64,000 bases of DNA from an uncultured Alphaproteobacteria bacterium (GTDB lineage Bacteria > Pseudomonadota > Alphaproteobacteria > RF32 > CAG-239), in the NCBI GenBank assembly GCA_910577205.1, contig CAJTMA010000008.1, forward strand, positions 1 to 64,000, written 5' to 3'. The translations under genes were made by a program, and so were the position numbers. Position 1 is the first letter of the stretch, and every line of letters starts with the position of its first letter. The notes under the pieces were generated by a model, which made no database searches, had not been told where the DNA came from, and saw only the letters and a program-made list of their open reading frames with translations. Shown here piece by piece: positions 9,098 to 17,805 of this stretch.

Positions 9098-10291
9098 ATG
9101 ACACGGGTATTTATTCTGATGATGGATTCGTTCGGTATCGGCGGCGCGCCGGACGCAAGCGATTTCGGCGATGGCGGCGCGGCAACTTTTGAACACATCG
9201 CCGCCGCTCATCCCGATTTGAACATTCCTAACTTAATCAGCCTCGGACTGGTTAATGCCGCACAAGATGCAACAGGACAACCAATCCGCCTGATGCCTAA
9301 ATCATCCCCGACAATGAATCTTCCCGCAGCCTTCGGACATATGAAAGAAATGAGCCGCGACAAAGATACAGTATCCGGACACTGGGAAATGGCCGGTCTG
9401 CCCAACCTTAAAGGCTGGGGACATTTCAAACCGGATTACCCGTCTTTTCCGCCGGAACTGATTGAAAACATCTGTAAAGAAGCCGGGCTAAGCGGCATTC
9501 TCGGCAACAAAGCCGCCTCAGGCACGGTCATCATTCAGGAACTCGGCGAAGAACATATCCGGAGCGGAAAACCTATTTGTTATTCATCTGCCGACAGCTG
9601 TTTTCAGATTGCCGCCCATGAAGAACATTTTGGGCTGGAGAACCTTTACCGCCTATGCGAGATCGCTTATAAACACGTCCAACCTTACCGCATCGGACGT
9701 GTCATCGCCCGTCCCTTTATCGGCGAAAAAGCAGGAGAATTCACCCGCACCACCCGCCGCCGCGACTATGCCGCCCAGCCTTTCGGCGAAACCTTGCTGG
9801 ATAAAGCCAAAAATGCCGGACGAAGAGTCTTTGCCATCGGCGCTATTAATGACATTTATGCCCACCGCGGCATTACTGACCCAATCCATGCCGCAGAACT
9901 TCCCGGCTTATGGGACGCCACTCTTCAAGCGATGAAAGACGCGCCTAACGGCAGTTTGGTCTTTACGAATTTTGAAGACTTTGATATGTACTACGGGCAT
10001 CGCCGCGATATAAAAGGCTATGCCCAAGCTTTGGAATATTTCGATTCGCGCCTGCCGGACATTCTGCCCCTCCTCAAAGAGGATGATGTTGTGTTTATTA
10101 CGGCCGATCACGGCAACGACCCGGCATTTAAAGGGACGGACCACACCCGCGAACAAGTGCCGGTACTTATGTTTGGCAAAAACATCCGTCCCCGCAATTT
10201 GGGACAACGTGACACCTATGCCGACCTTGGACAAACAGCGGCAGACTTTCTGGACATCCCGCCCCTAAACAGTGGGAAAAGCTTCAAATGA
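9098..10291 (+). CDS. deoB: Phosphopentomutase
   Basis: Interconverts (deoxy)ribose-1-phosphate and -5-phosphate, linking PNP/DeoA products to DeoC. 397 aa, alkaline-phosphatase superfamily with two metal ions. Visible: MMDSFGIGGAPDA at the N-terminus (metal Asp), DTVSGHWEMAG (the residue phosphorylated in the family), and the C-terminal metal cluster ITADHGNDP with GTDHTRE. The start at 9098 is set by AAGGAG at 9086-9091; upstream in-frame codons are not backed by a site. Overlaps the following yfiH-type gene by four bases (ATGA). Confidence 0.95.
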   Translation: MTRVFILMMDSFGIGGAPDASDFGDGGAATFEHIAAAHPDLNIPNLISLGLVNAAQDATGQPIRLMPKSSPTMNLPAAFGHMKEMSRDKDTVSGHWEMAGLPNLKGWGHFKPDYPSFPPELIENICKEAGLSGILGNKAASGTVIIQELGEEHIRSGKPICYSSADSCFQIAAHEEHFGLENLYRLCEIAYKHVQPYRIGRVIARPFIGEKAGEFTRTTRRRDYAAQPFGETLLDKAKNAGRRVFAIGAINDIYAHRGITDPIHAAELPGLWDATLQAMKDAPNGSLVFTNFEDFDMYYGHRRDIKGYAQALEYFDSRLPDILPLLKEDDVVFITADHGNDPAFKGTDHTREQVPVLMFGKNIRPRNLGQRDTYADLGQTAADFLDIPPLNSGKSFK

Positions 10292-11046
10292 GTTGGACTG
10301 CACCTAATTTGCCAAAGGGTAAACACTTATTCTTTGACCGTCATGGCGGTGTTTCTGCCGGAAAATATGCCAGCCTGAATTATAGCATAAAAAGTGAAGA
10401 CAGCAGGGAAAATATATTGCAAAATCTTTCCTTGGCTGCCGCCCGCTATAATTTGCAAAGAGAAAACCTGACCATTCTCAAGCAAGGCGTCAGTGATAAA
10501 GCCGTCTTCATTTCTCAAGCCGAACGCTACCAGCAATTCGCCGACGGCATGGTCACCACCGCCTCCGGAATTATATTAGCCATACGCACCGCCGATTGCT
10601 GCCCGGTGCTGTTTTATGATGACGCGCATCAGGTTATCGGTGCGGCTCATGCCGGCTGGCGAGGTGCGCTTCGCGGTATTCTGGAAAATACGCTGAACCT
10701 GATGCTTGAACACGGCGCTCAAACAGCAAACACCCGCGCCGCACTCGGCCCATGCCTGCAACAACCGTCTTTTGAATGCCAATCAGACATGAGAGATGAG
10801 TTTCTGCAGACCGACATAACTGCCGAACGCTTTTTTGCTCCGGGTAAAGATGTAAAACATTTTCATTTTGATTTAGAAGGATTTGTCATCAGCCGGCTGC
10901 AAAACTTCGGCCTGACAAATATCTCAGCCTCCGGCATCGACACCTATCAAAATGAAAATTATTTCAGTTACCGTCGCAACTGCCACCGTAAATTATTAAA
11001 CAGCCAATACGACTATCCGACCCACTTATCAACTATAACCCTTTAA
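10288..11046 (+). CDS. YfiH/PgeF-type laccase-domain protein, probable purine nucleoside phosphorylase
   Basis: 252 aa, with the 'multicopper polyphenol oxidase' fold family motifs: RTADCCPVLF, AHAGWRGALRGI and ALGPCLQQPSFEC, i.e. the His/Cys/Cys metal site and conserved arginine. Members of this family (LACC1, YlmD, YfiH) have been shown to act on purine nucleosides, and YfiH also removes mis-incorporated serine from muramyl precursors. The start overlaps the deoB stop by four bases, so the gene is translationally coupled to a nucleoside catabolic operon, which favours the nucleoside role here. The function choice is inference from context. Confidence 0.85.
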   Translation: MSWTAPNLPKGKHLFFDRHGGVSAGKYASLNYSIKSEDSRENILQNLSLAAARYNLQRENLTILKQGVSDKAVFISQAERYQQFADGMVTTASGIILAIRTADCCPVLFYDDAHQVIGAAHAGWRGALRGILENTLNLMLEHGAQTANTRAALGPCLQQPSFECQSDMRDEFLQTDITAERFFAPGKDVKHFHFDLEGFVISRLQNFGLTNISASGIDTYQNENYFSYRRNCHRKLLNSQYDYPTHLSTITL

Positions 11047-11109
11047 CATCTTCCTTTTTAGCGGAAATTCCGTTAAACTGACGGCAATATTAATTTTGAA
11101 AGCACTTGC

Positions 11110-12276
11110 ATGACCCCGCTCGGAAAACTAACTTTTGCTGTCATCGGCCTCCGCCTGTTTGGCGGCGCAGGTTTTTTATGGGGAATGTTCCTGGGACATA
11201 TTCTAATAGACCGCTCGCTGGTCAAAACCTATATTAAAACGCGGCTAAACCAGCTTGATGATACGATTCGCCTCATGCTCCCTTTCCGTTTTTACCGTTA
11301 CTACAATTACCTGATTGATCATGTTTTAGGCAAACTCTGGGGTGTTGTTCTCGGCAGCATAACCTTTGGCTGGGCAGGCATTGCTATCCTGGGCATCGCG
11401 GGACATTTACTGTTTGACTGCCAACGCTGCAAAAACTGCAAAGATTTGCGCTACGCATTTGAAGATTTTTGGAATAAAAACCTCGGCAAAATTTCAGGCG
11501 GACTGATTGGTTTTTCATGTCACAGCAAAATACTGCTGTTTACCGGGGTTATCCTCGGCTTTTTCTTTGATTCATTCCGTCTGGAAGGCGGCTTGCGCAC
11601 CAAACTTAAACTGGGTCCGGTTCTGAATTTCTGGTATAAAGTAAACCCCTTAAAACTAGCTTTGCGCTCACAGGAAGCCCGCGACGTTTCATTTGTACAA
11701 TCCATGGCCGGCTTAGCGGCTAAGATATCTAAAGCTGACGGTTCTGTCAGTGAAAACGAAATCCGCACCTTTAAAAAACTTTTCAATACAGATAAAAATC
11801 CTCAAATTGCCCGCATATTTAATGAGGCCAAACAAACCGTTTCCGACTACCAATCCTACGCCAAGCAATTAAAAATATTATCGCGCGATAATTTGGATAT
11901 GAAAGAAAGCATCATCGAAAACCTGTTCAAAATCGCCGTTGTCGATGGCGAAATCTTAAGCGATGAACAAGATATGCTGGAAGATATTGCCAATATTATC
12001 GAATTGCCGCAAGGGAACTACACCATCATAAAAGACCGCTTCATTGCGAAGCCTTGCAACGATTCGCTGCAAGATTACTATCAGGTTCTCGGCGTTTTCT
12101 ACAATGCGGGAGATAAAGAAATCAAACGCCGCTGGAAAGAGCTCATCAACCAATACCACCCTGACTTGGCACAAGCGAAAGGCGCTTCTCCTGAAGAAAT
12201 CGAAAATTACACCCTGAAAATGGCAGAAATCAATAACGCCTATGAACAAATCATGAAAAGCCGCAAAGCAGGGTAA
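11110..12276 (+). CDS. DjlA-like membrane co-chaperone (TerB-type domain plus C-terminal J domain)
   Basis: 388 aa. The N-terminal ~180 residues hold several hydrophobic, glycine-rich segments (around residues 8-30, 75-100 and 135-160) that should anchor it in the membrane. A TerB/DjlA-like acidic helical region lies at ~190-305 (AKISKADGSVSENEIRTF, VDGEILSDEQDML). A J domain ends the protein (DYYQVLGV.., with the HPD triad in NQYHPDLAQ), which would stimulate DnaK. A cysteine cluster, CQRCKNC, occurs near residue 117. Family members sense envelope stress; the partner is not evident. It lacks a clear Shine-Dalgarno site. Confidence 0.8.
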   Translation: MTPLGKLTFAVIGLRLFGGAGFLWGMFLGHILIDRSLVKTYIKTRLNQLDDTIRLMLPFRFYRYYNYLIDHVLGKLWGVVLGSITFGWAGIAILGIAGHLLFDCQRCKNCKDLRYAFEDFWNKNLGKISGGLIGFSCHSKILLFTGVILGFFFDSFRLEGGLRTKLKLGPVLNFWYKVNPLKLALRSQEARDVSFVQSMAGLAAKISKADGSVSENEIRTFKKLFNTDKNPQIARIFNEAKQTVSDYQSYAKQLKILSRDNLDMKESIIENLFKIAVVDGEILSDEQDMLEDIANIIELPQGNYTIIKDRFIAKPCNDSLQDYYQVLGVFYNAGDKEIKRRWKELINQYHPDLAQAKGASPEEIENYTLKMAEINNAYEQIMKSRKAG

Positions 12277-12339
12277 AACATGACACACAACCTCACTAAA
12301 CATCACGCCAATCATTTGTGCAGCCCCAAGCCTCCCTTC

Positions 12340-12536
12340 ACAGGAGAACAACATTAGATGTCCGCCAAACACACAATAATTCGAGCAACAGTTGCGAGAA
12401 AGAATTGCGCATTTAACGGAATAGATAATATTTGTTCCACGGAGCGCAGAAGCGGAGTGTACACGATAGTACATGAGCATTCGAGCACAGGAGAACAACA
12501 TTAGATGTCCGCTAAATGCACAATAATTCTCGCAAC
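12340..12536. repeat. Long hairpin element overlapping the 5' end of the radical-SAM gene
   Basis: A ~44-50 base segment containing the ribosome binding site, ATG and first codons of the radical-SAM gene (12487-12536) is present as a direct copy 147 bases upstream (12340-12389) and as an inverted copy at 12391-12437. Between the inverted and downstream copies lies a core with inner stem TGTAC (12458-12462), loop ACGATA and GTACA (12469-12473), flanked by GCGGAG and TGAGCA. The core matches elements next to lepA and pyk. The gene's start codon would lie in the descending arm of a large hairpin. Confidence 0.8.
12358..12504 (+). CDS. Small in-frame upstream ORF made by duplication of the radical-SAM gene start
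   Basis: 48 codons, beginning MSAKHTII (compare MSAKCTII of the next gene) and stopping with a TAG directly before the true ATG at 12505. It has the same GGAG site 11 bases upstream as the real gene, because that region was duplicated. The 147-base offset is a multiple of three. It could act as a leader peptide or simply be debris; no function is recognised. Confidence 0.3.
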   Translation: MSAKHTIIRATVARKNCAFNGIDNICSTERRSGVYTIVHEHSSTGEQH

Positions 12537-13869
12537 CATTAATGCCCGCTACTCCCACACCTCCTTCGGGCTCAGATATTTGAAAGCAAACCTGCACAAA
12601 TTTGAAGAATGCTGCCAAATAATGGAATTTAGCCACGACCTGATGGTTCAGGAAGTTGCCGAAACAATTATTAACGGAAAACCGGATGTTGTCGGATTAA
12701 GCTGCTATATCTGGAACATTGAAGATATGCTACGCGTGGCAGAAATTATTAAGGCGATATTGCCCCAAACATTGCTGGTTTTTGGCGGGCCGGAAGTTTC
12801 ATATGAATATGATGGATTTTTACCCTATTGCGATTATCTGATAAAAGGCGAAGGCGAATATGCCCTTTATCATTTGTTGCAAGCATGGCAAACAGGAAAT
12901 TTGCCGAAAAATAAAGTTTTGGAAGAACCCGTCTGCGATGTCAACACGCTGAAACTGCCCTATTACCTCTATAGCGATGATGACATCGCCCACAGGCTGA
13001 TTTATGTGGAAGCCACCCGCGGCTGCCCGTTCACTTGCGAATTTTGCTTATCATCCCTGTCACGCGGCGTAAGGGAATTCAACCTTGACAAGTTTCTGTC
13101 TGAGATGGAAATACTCATCAACCGCGGCGTTCGGCAGTTCAAGTTTGTAGACCGCACCTTTAACCTGAAATTCGCCAATGTCAAACGTATGTTAGACTTT
13201 TTTAAAACCCGTTGGCGCGAGGGCATGATTCTTCACTTTGAGATATTTCCGGATAAACTCAGCCCGCAAATGCTTGAAGAAATCAAAAATTTCCCAACCG
13301 GCGGCCTGCATTTGGAAGCAGGTGTGCAGAGTTTTTATGAGCCATCTCTTCAAGCCATCTCCCGCAGACAGGATGAAGCCAAAACAATTGCCAACCTGAA
13401 ATATATCAGCGAACAAACCGGGGCGGATATTCATGCCGACTTGGTTGCAGGACTGCCACACGCCACCTTTGCAACTTTCGCCGAAGATTTCAACAAACTC
13501 TTTGCCTGTCGTCCGGCAGAGCTGCAAATTGGTATACTGAAACGTTTGCGCGGCGCGCCGATTGACCGCCACACAGACATATTTAAAATGGTTTATTCCA
13601 AATATCCGCCATATGAAATTATGCAGACTTCCACAATGTCTTATAACGAGCTTCAACAGATAAAACGCCTCGCGCGTTATTTTGACATCTTCTACAATGC
13701 CGGAAATTTTAGGGAAGAAACCCAAAATCTGACAAGCTTTGCCGATTGGCTGGATTTCAGCAATTACATCTGGACAAACTACAGGCAAACCCATAAAATA
13801 TCCCTAAAACGCCAAGCCGAAATATTAAAGGACTATCTCAATGCGCGAAGAACTGCTGCCCTACTTTGA
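12505..13869 (+). CDS. B12-binding-domain radical SAM protein (DUF4080-type)
   Basis: 454 aa. An N-terminal cobalamin-binding-like domain (residues ~1-130, with VVGLSCYIWN and LLVFGGPEVS) is followed by a radical SAM barrel whose CxxxCxxC cluster motif is in TRGCPFTCEFC (~residue 175), binding [4Fe-4S] and S-adenosylmethionine. The C-terminal ~100 residues fit the DUF4080 extension of this class. The class includes methyltransferases and cyclases; the substrate is unknown here. The start is placed at the ATG with GGAG upstream; that start is embedded in a hairpin repeat. The 3' end overlaps the amidase gene by 29 bases. Confidence 0.85.
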   Translation: MSAKCTIILATINARYSHTSFGLRYLKANLHKFEECCQIMEFSHDLMVQEVAETIINGKPDVVGLSCYIWNIEDMLRVAEIIKAILPQTLLVFGGPEVSYEYDGFLPYCDYLIKGEGEYALYHLLQAWQTGNLPKNKVLEEPVCDVNTLKLPYYLYSDDDIAHRLIYVEATRGCPFTCEFCLSSLSRGVREFNLDKFLSEMEILINRGVRQFKFVDRTFNLKFANVKRMLDFFKTRWREGMILHFEIFPDKLSPQMLEEIKNFPTGGLHLEAGVQSFYEPSLQAISRRQDEAKTIANLKYISEQTGADIHADLVAGLPHATFATFAEDFNKLFACRPAELQIGILKRLRGAPIDRHTDIFKMVYSKYPPYEIMQTSTMSYNELQQIKRLARYFDIFYNAGNFREETQNLTSFADWLDFSNYIWTNYRQTHKISLKRQAEILKDYLNARRTAALL

Positions 13870-14584
13870 AGAACGCGAAACGCCGATAGATATGGTGGTA
13901 CTTCACTGCAGCGCCTATAACGTCGAAACCATCATTAAGTGGATGCACGAATATCAGATAAGCGCCCATTATATTATCGACGAGCAAGGCAACATAACCA
14001 AGCTGGTTAATGAATCAAAACGCGCTTATCACGCCGGGGCGGGATTTTGGCGCGGGAAAGAGCGCAGTCCCAACTCCCGTTCCATAGGCATTGAACTTGT
14101 CAACTTCAGCCTTGGGCAAAACGCCTATGCTCCGGCTCAAATTGAAAAACTTATCTTTTTTCTAAAAAAACTGATAAATAAATATCAAATCAGTCCGGAG
14201 ATGATTGTCGGACATTCTGATATCACGCCATTGCGCAAAGCAGATCCCGGCAAAGCTTTTCCGTGGAAACAGCTTGCCAAAGCGGGCATCGGACTATGGT
14301 ATCAGCCACGCAACGCAGAGAAAATGCACACCTCTGACATAAAAAATCTTTTAGCCACCATCGGCTATGACACTCGTACCCCTGAAGCTGTCAATGCCTC
14401 AGCTTATGCATTCTGCCGCCATTTCGCACCACAATTTGTCCATACAGATACTGATATTTTGCACCTTGTTGACCACATATTGCCGGATAATTTTGATTTT
14501 ATGAACACCCCAGAATTCCTCAAAATACTCAAAGCCACAGCGTATTCTTACACGACTGCCGCTAAACAAACAAAAATATTTTAG
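13841..14584 (+). CDS. N-acetylmuramoyl-L-alanine amidase (Amidase_2, AmpD-like)
   Basis: 247 aa zinc amidase that cuts the bond between MurNAc and the stem peptide. Zinc ligands are visible as VVLHCSA (His22) and the pair in GHSDITPLRKADPGKAFPW (His and Asp). ARNSIGIE-like strand: SRSIGIELVN. The C-terminal ~75 residues resemble a helical peptidoglycan-binding module. No signal peptide is seen, so a cytoplasmic muropeptide recycling role like AmpD fits better than a secreted lysin. AAAGGA at 13827-13832 supports this start although it overlaps the radical-SAM gene by 29 bases. Mpl and LdcA homologues occur ~26 kb downstream. Confidence 0.85.
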   Translation: MREELLPYFEERETPIDMVVLHCSAYNVETIIKWMHEYQISAHYIIDEQGNITKLVNESKRAYHAGAGFWRGKERSPNSRSIGIELVNFSLGQNAYAPAQIEKLIFFLKKLINKYQISPEMIVGHSDITPLRKADPGKAFPWKQLAKAGIGLWYQPRNAEKMHTSDIKNLLATIGYDTRTPEAVNASAYAFCRHFAPQFVHTDTDILHLVDHILPDNFDFMNTPEFLKILKATAYSYTTAAKQTKIF

Positions 14585-14620
14585 GTTGCATTTTAACAGC
14601 AAATACACTATTATTCTTCT

Positions 14621-15124
14621 ATGACTGATAATAAAACAACGCCAAATATTTTCTTTGTTGAAGCTTTATTGCACCTACTATTTCTGATTGGTGCTTTTAT
14701 GTTTATTAATCCTTGGATAAATTTTCCTTATCCTGACGGAAACAAATACGAATTAATCAAATATTACAGCTTATTAACCACTGAAGTCAGCACAGTTTTT
14801 ATATTGATTAGCTTGCCCTTTCCGCTAAAAGTCGACAGAGGACTTTTTTTACTTATAATTCTTGTCACTTTTCCAACATTTTTTATTTTTGCGAGATCAA
14901 TACACGAACTTCTTATTGTAATAACTAAAGACAGCCAATCACCAGAAATCAAAATGTTTTTCAACTACTATAGCTATGCAAAAACACTTCCTCTCATCCT
15001 TTACATATTAGGTTACATTAACAAAAAACTGTTCTGGATTATGGCCTCCATCCCTATCGCCTGTTTCTTTTTTTCTGTCATCTGGTTTGAACTTTTCAGT
15101 AAACCTTTCTATTGGAATCAATAA
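14621..15124 (+). CDS. Small multi-pass membrane protein, paralogue A (candidate immunity protein)
   Basis: 167 aa, unrecognised family. Four or more hydrophobic helices (about residues 10-30, 48-66, 74-94, 118-136, 140-160). Its first ~15 codons are identical at DNA level to the gene at 17168, and the helical signature INKKLFWI.ASIPIACFFF recurs in both. It lies convergent to the toxin-44-like gene, with a perfect 15-bp hairpin between their ends. Position and duplication suggest an immunity or accessory role for the neighbouring toxin-like protein, which is inference. Confidence 0.7.
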   Translation: MTDNKTTPNIFFVEALLHLLFLIGAFMFINPWINFPYPDGNKYELIKYYSLLTTEVSTVFILISLPFPLKVDRGLFLLIILVTFPTFFIFARSIHELLIVITKDSQSPEIKMFFNYYSYAKTLPLILYILGYINKKLFWIMASIPIACFFFSVIWFELFSKPFYWNQ

Positions 15125-15146
15125 TATCTTCATCCATTAATAACCA

Positions 15147-15190
15147 CAGGAAGATAAAATGAAAAACAACATTTTATCTTCCTGATATTT
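15147..15190. terminator. Perfect 15-bp hairpin between convergent genes
   Basis: CAGGAAGATAAAATG (15147-15161) pairs perfectly with its complement at 15170-15184 over an eight-base A-rich loop. It sits between the stops of the membrane protein (+) and the toxin-like gene (-), so it can serve both directions. T-runs are short. Confidence 0.6.
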
Positions 15191-15209
15191 AGCTTACCTT
15201 CAATCAGAA

Positions 15210-16943
15210 TCAAAAATCTTCTTCGTCTGGTTCATCGTCGTGATTTTCTGATGCATAACTTGAACGGACATAAGACTTGATTTCATCTTCCTTTTCATCT
15301 TTCAAATGATTAAACGCCGATGTCGTTTTATCACCGATATCATTATCTTCCTTAAGCGCTTCATACCCTGAAACCTTTTGCCCAATCTCGTTTAACCCTT
15401 TCTGCAAAAAGCTTCCACCATCATTAGGACGAATAGACGACATTGTCTGCTGAAGCGTTTCTTTCTCAAACGGCTGTTGACGTTTTTGCTCCATCACATT
15501 GGATAATCCGCCATACCCAATACTTTGCTTCACCTTATCCACACCATAACGGCTCAAAGCCTCCTTCGTGCGGGAAGTTGTTTTAGCACCCAAAATACCA
15601 TCTTCCTTTAAGGCAGAACCATCACCAAAAGAATTCAACCCTTTTTGTAAAGATTTAACTCCCAAAGGTGCAGCTTGCTTTGCAACAGCTTCATATGCCT
15701 GATTAAGTGTCATTCCGCCATTCAGCCGCAACTCACTTCGTTCTTGTGCTTGAGCTTTTTTGGGCTCAGAAACTAATTGCCGGCCAAATTCATCACGTTT
15801 GACAGCCTCCGTACCGTAATAATGATCATACCACTTTCCCTGCATCTCATCCGCCTGCTTTTTACGTCTAATATCCTTATTTTCATAAAGATAATGGCGC
15901 ATTCCGCTTTTCAATTCCTCCTCGGTAATCTGCTCCACCGGCTTATACAAAATATCTTCATCAGGATTATTATGCTTTTTTAACGCCTCTAAAATAGAAT
16001 TTTCTTCAACAGAATATTCCTCAGGCTTAGCGATGGCTGACAATTTATCACCGGACAACGGCGTAACCGATTTCTCATCAGGCTTAGGCGACTGCAGTGC
16101 AACTTGACGGTCAGCCCTTTGCGGCAGATTAATCCGTGTCCCCTCTTTCAAGCTCATGTTTTCATTAAAACTGGCATAGGCCGGATTGATTTGCGCATCA
16201 CGCTGCAGATTTTGAACCATATCTTCTTTAGAAATCCCATGCTTATCTCCGATTTGCGCCAAATCCTCGCCTGCTTTGGCTTTCACGCTTCGGGTTTCCA
16301 AATTCTTCTCATCATAGCGTCGCAACTTATCTCGATTTTCCCAAATCTCACGCTGCAAATCTTCTTTCGTCAGCTTCGCCCCATATTTATTAAATAAATC
16401 AATACCGATTTCCACCATCGGACTATCTTTACTATCAAAATCAACCCAATCTAAATGTTTTAACCTTTCAACACCCCATTGCCCAAAGTCATCAGTCACA
16501 GCCCCTCCTTTGGTTACCAAGTCATTATACCCCGCTGCTGCTAAAGTATACCCATAGGAAATATTTCCCCAAAAATCATGATCATAAATATACGAATTAT
16601 CTCCCGGAATCTTACCACCAAACACCACCGGCTGTCGTCCCGAAGAATTAATCTCATCTTTCCGATAATAACTTGGCAAAATCTTTTTCATCGCTGGTTT
16701 ATGATCCCATGCCCCTATTCGATCACCTTTACTTGTAGAATTACGGTAAACCTGTTTCAGATTTGATATATCTTTTGACCGCAATAAATAGCCATTCCCT
16801 AAAATTGATTTTTTATTATCCTCTCGCATTCTAAGTATTTCAGGATCACTATGACGTGACATCATATCTTGATAAACCCTCTCCAATGCTTTTTCATAGT
16901 CTTCCACATCAATTTTATTACTTTTAGCAATATCATTTTTCAT
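15210..16943 (-). CDS. Toxin-44-like protein with LysM and peptidoglycan-binding-type repeats
   Basis: 577 aa. Residues ~30-190 resemble the polymorphic toxin type 44 domain: HSDPEILRM, AWDHKPAMKK (79-83), YDHDFWGNISYGY (120-132), AAGYNDLV and IGIDLFNKYG (179-188). Residues ~218-275 look like a LysM (AGEDLAQIGDKHGIS..NP..LKEGTRINLP). Two copies of a peptidoglycan-binding-like unit follow: SLQKGLNSFGDGSALKEDG and FLQKGLNEIGQ..ALKEDNDIG. The tail is acidic (DDEPDEEDF). No signal peptide is seen. The ATG at 16943 has GGAGA upstream; a longer TTG frame does not. It is enclosed by three paralogous membrane genes on the opposite strand. The activity of toxin-44 domains is not known to me. Confidence 0.7.
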   Translation of the reverse strand: MKNDIAKSNKIDVEDYEKALERVYQDMMSRHSDPEILRMREDNKKSILGNGYLLRSKDISNLKQVYRNSTSKGDRIGAWDHKPAMKKILPSYYRKDEINSSGRQPVVFGGKIPGDNSYIYDHDFWGNISYGYTLAAAGYNDLVTKGGAVTDDFGQWGVERLKHLDWVDFDSKDSPMVEIGIDLFNKYGAKLTKEDLQREIWENRDKLRRYDEKNLETRSVKAKAGEDLAQIGDKHGISKEDMVQNLQRDAQINPAYASFNENMSLKEGTRINLPQRADRQVALQSPKPDEKSVTPLSGDKLSAIAKPEEYSVEENSILEALKKHNNPDEDILYKPVEQITEEELKSGMRHYLYENKDIRRKKQADEMQGKWYDHYYGTEAVKRDEFGRQLVSEPKKAQAQERSELRLNGGMTLNQAYEAVAKQAAPLGVKSLQKGLNSFGDGSALKEDGILGAKTTSRTKEALSRYGVDKVKQSIGYGGLSNVMEQKRQQPFEKETLQQTMSSIRPNDGGSFLQKGLNEIGQKVSGYEALKEDNDIGDKTTSAFNHLKDEKEDEIKSYVRSSYASENHDDEPDEEDF

Positions 16944-16959
16944 AAGCTTTATATCTCCA

Positions 16960-17022
16960 TAAAAAAAATCCGCCAAAAATGGCGGATAAATAAAAAACCC
17001 CGAACCAGACAGTCGAGGAGTT
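16960..17022 (-). promoter_or_regulatory. Leader with two tandem terminator-like hairpins
   Basis: In the 5' leader of the toxin-like gene (minus strand) two hairpins each end in a T-run. The first, CCTCGA pairing with TCGGGG (+ coordinates ~17000-17020), precedes TTTTTT. The second, ATCCGCC/GGCGGAT (~16968-16987), precedes eight T's and stops just before the GGAG site. No gene ends upstream on this strand, so they look like attenuators rather than terminators of another gene. The mechanism is inferred. Confidence 0.55.
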
Positions 17023-17167
17023 AAGGACACACTTATAGCAAGTGGCAATTAAACTTTTAGACTAAAACCACAACAAAATCAAGAATAAAATCCTAAAATC
17101 CACAATAAATATAAATTGATTTAAAATTACTTATTGCACTTTAAATTTTAATCTTTACAATAGGCTT

Positions 17168-17713
17168 ATGACTGATAATAAAACAACGCCAAATATTTTC
17201 TTTGTTGAAGCATTATTACACCTGCTGGTTCTTACTAATGCCTTTATGTTTTTTAACCCGTGGATTAATTTTCCTTATCCTAGCGAAAACAAATACGAAT
17301 TAATCAAATACTACAGTTTATTAACAATAGAAGTAAGCTCGGCCTTTCTGCTGATTACCATGCAGTTCCGACTAAAAGTCGATAGAGGACTTTTTTTACT
17401 CATAATTCTTGTCATTTTTCCGACATTCTTTATATTTGGAAAATCAATGCAAGAACTTTTTAATATATTAGCCAAAGATAACCAATCACCAGAAATCCAC
17501 ACTTTTTTTAAACATTATATTTTTAAATATTATAATCGATATGTATCAATAACCCCTCTAATCATTTACATATCAGGCTACATTAATAAAAAACTGTTCT
17601 GGATTATAGCATCCATCCCCATTGCCTGTTTCTTTTTTTCTGTTATCTGGTTTTTCATATTGAGCGAACCTCTATACTATTCTCATCTTGGGGATAATAC
17701 TTTTACTCGTTAG
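17168..17713 (+). CDS. Small multi-pass membrane protein, paralogue B (candidate immunity protein)
   Basis: 181 aa, closest relative in the window is the 167-aa protein starting at 14621: the opening TDNKTTPNIFFVEALLHLL is identical and LKVDRGLFLLIILV and ASIPIACFFFSVIWF are shared, while the central loop between residues ~95 and 130 differs in length. Four to five membrane helices. It is divergent from the toxin-like gene. Such near-duplicates flanking a toxin-like gene are typical of immunity gene duplication; the assignment is inference. Confidence 0.7.
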   Translation: MTDNKTTPNIFFVEALLHLLVLTNAFMFFNPWINFPYPSENKYELIKYYSLLTIEVSSAFLLITMQFRLKVDRGLFLLIILVIFPTFFIFGKSMQELFNILAKDNQSPEIHTFFKHYIFKYYNRYVSITPLIIYISGYINKKLFWIIASIPIACFFFSVIWFFILSEPLYYSHLGDNTFTR

Positions 17714-17805
17714 CATATATTAAAGTCCGATTATCGCCCAGCAACATCCTTTGCTTATTGCATATAACCATTGCTTTTTTTTAATTTACACAATATACTG
17801 TTTTC

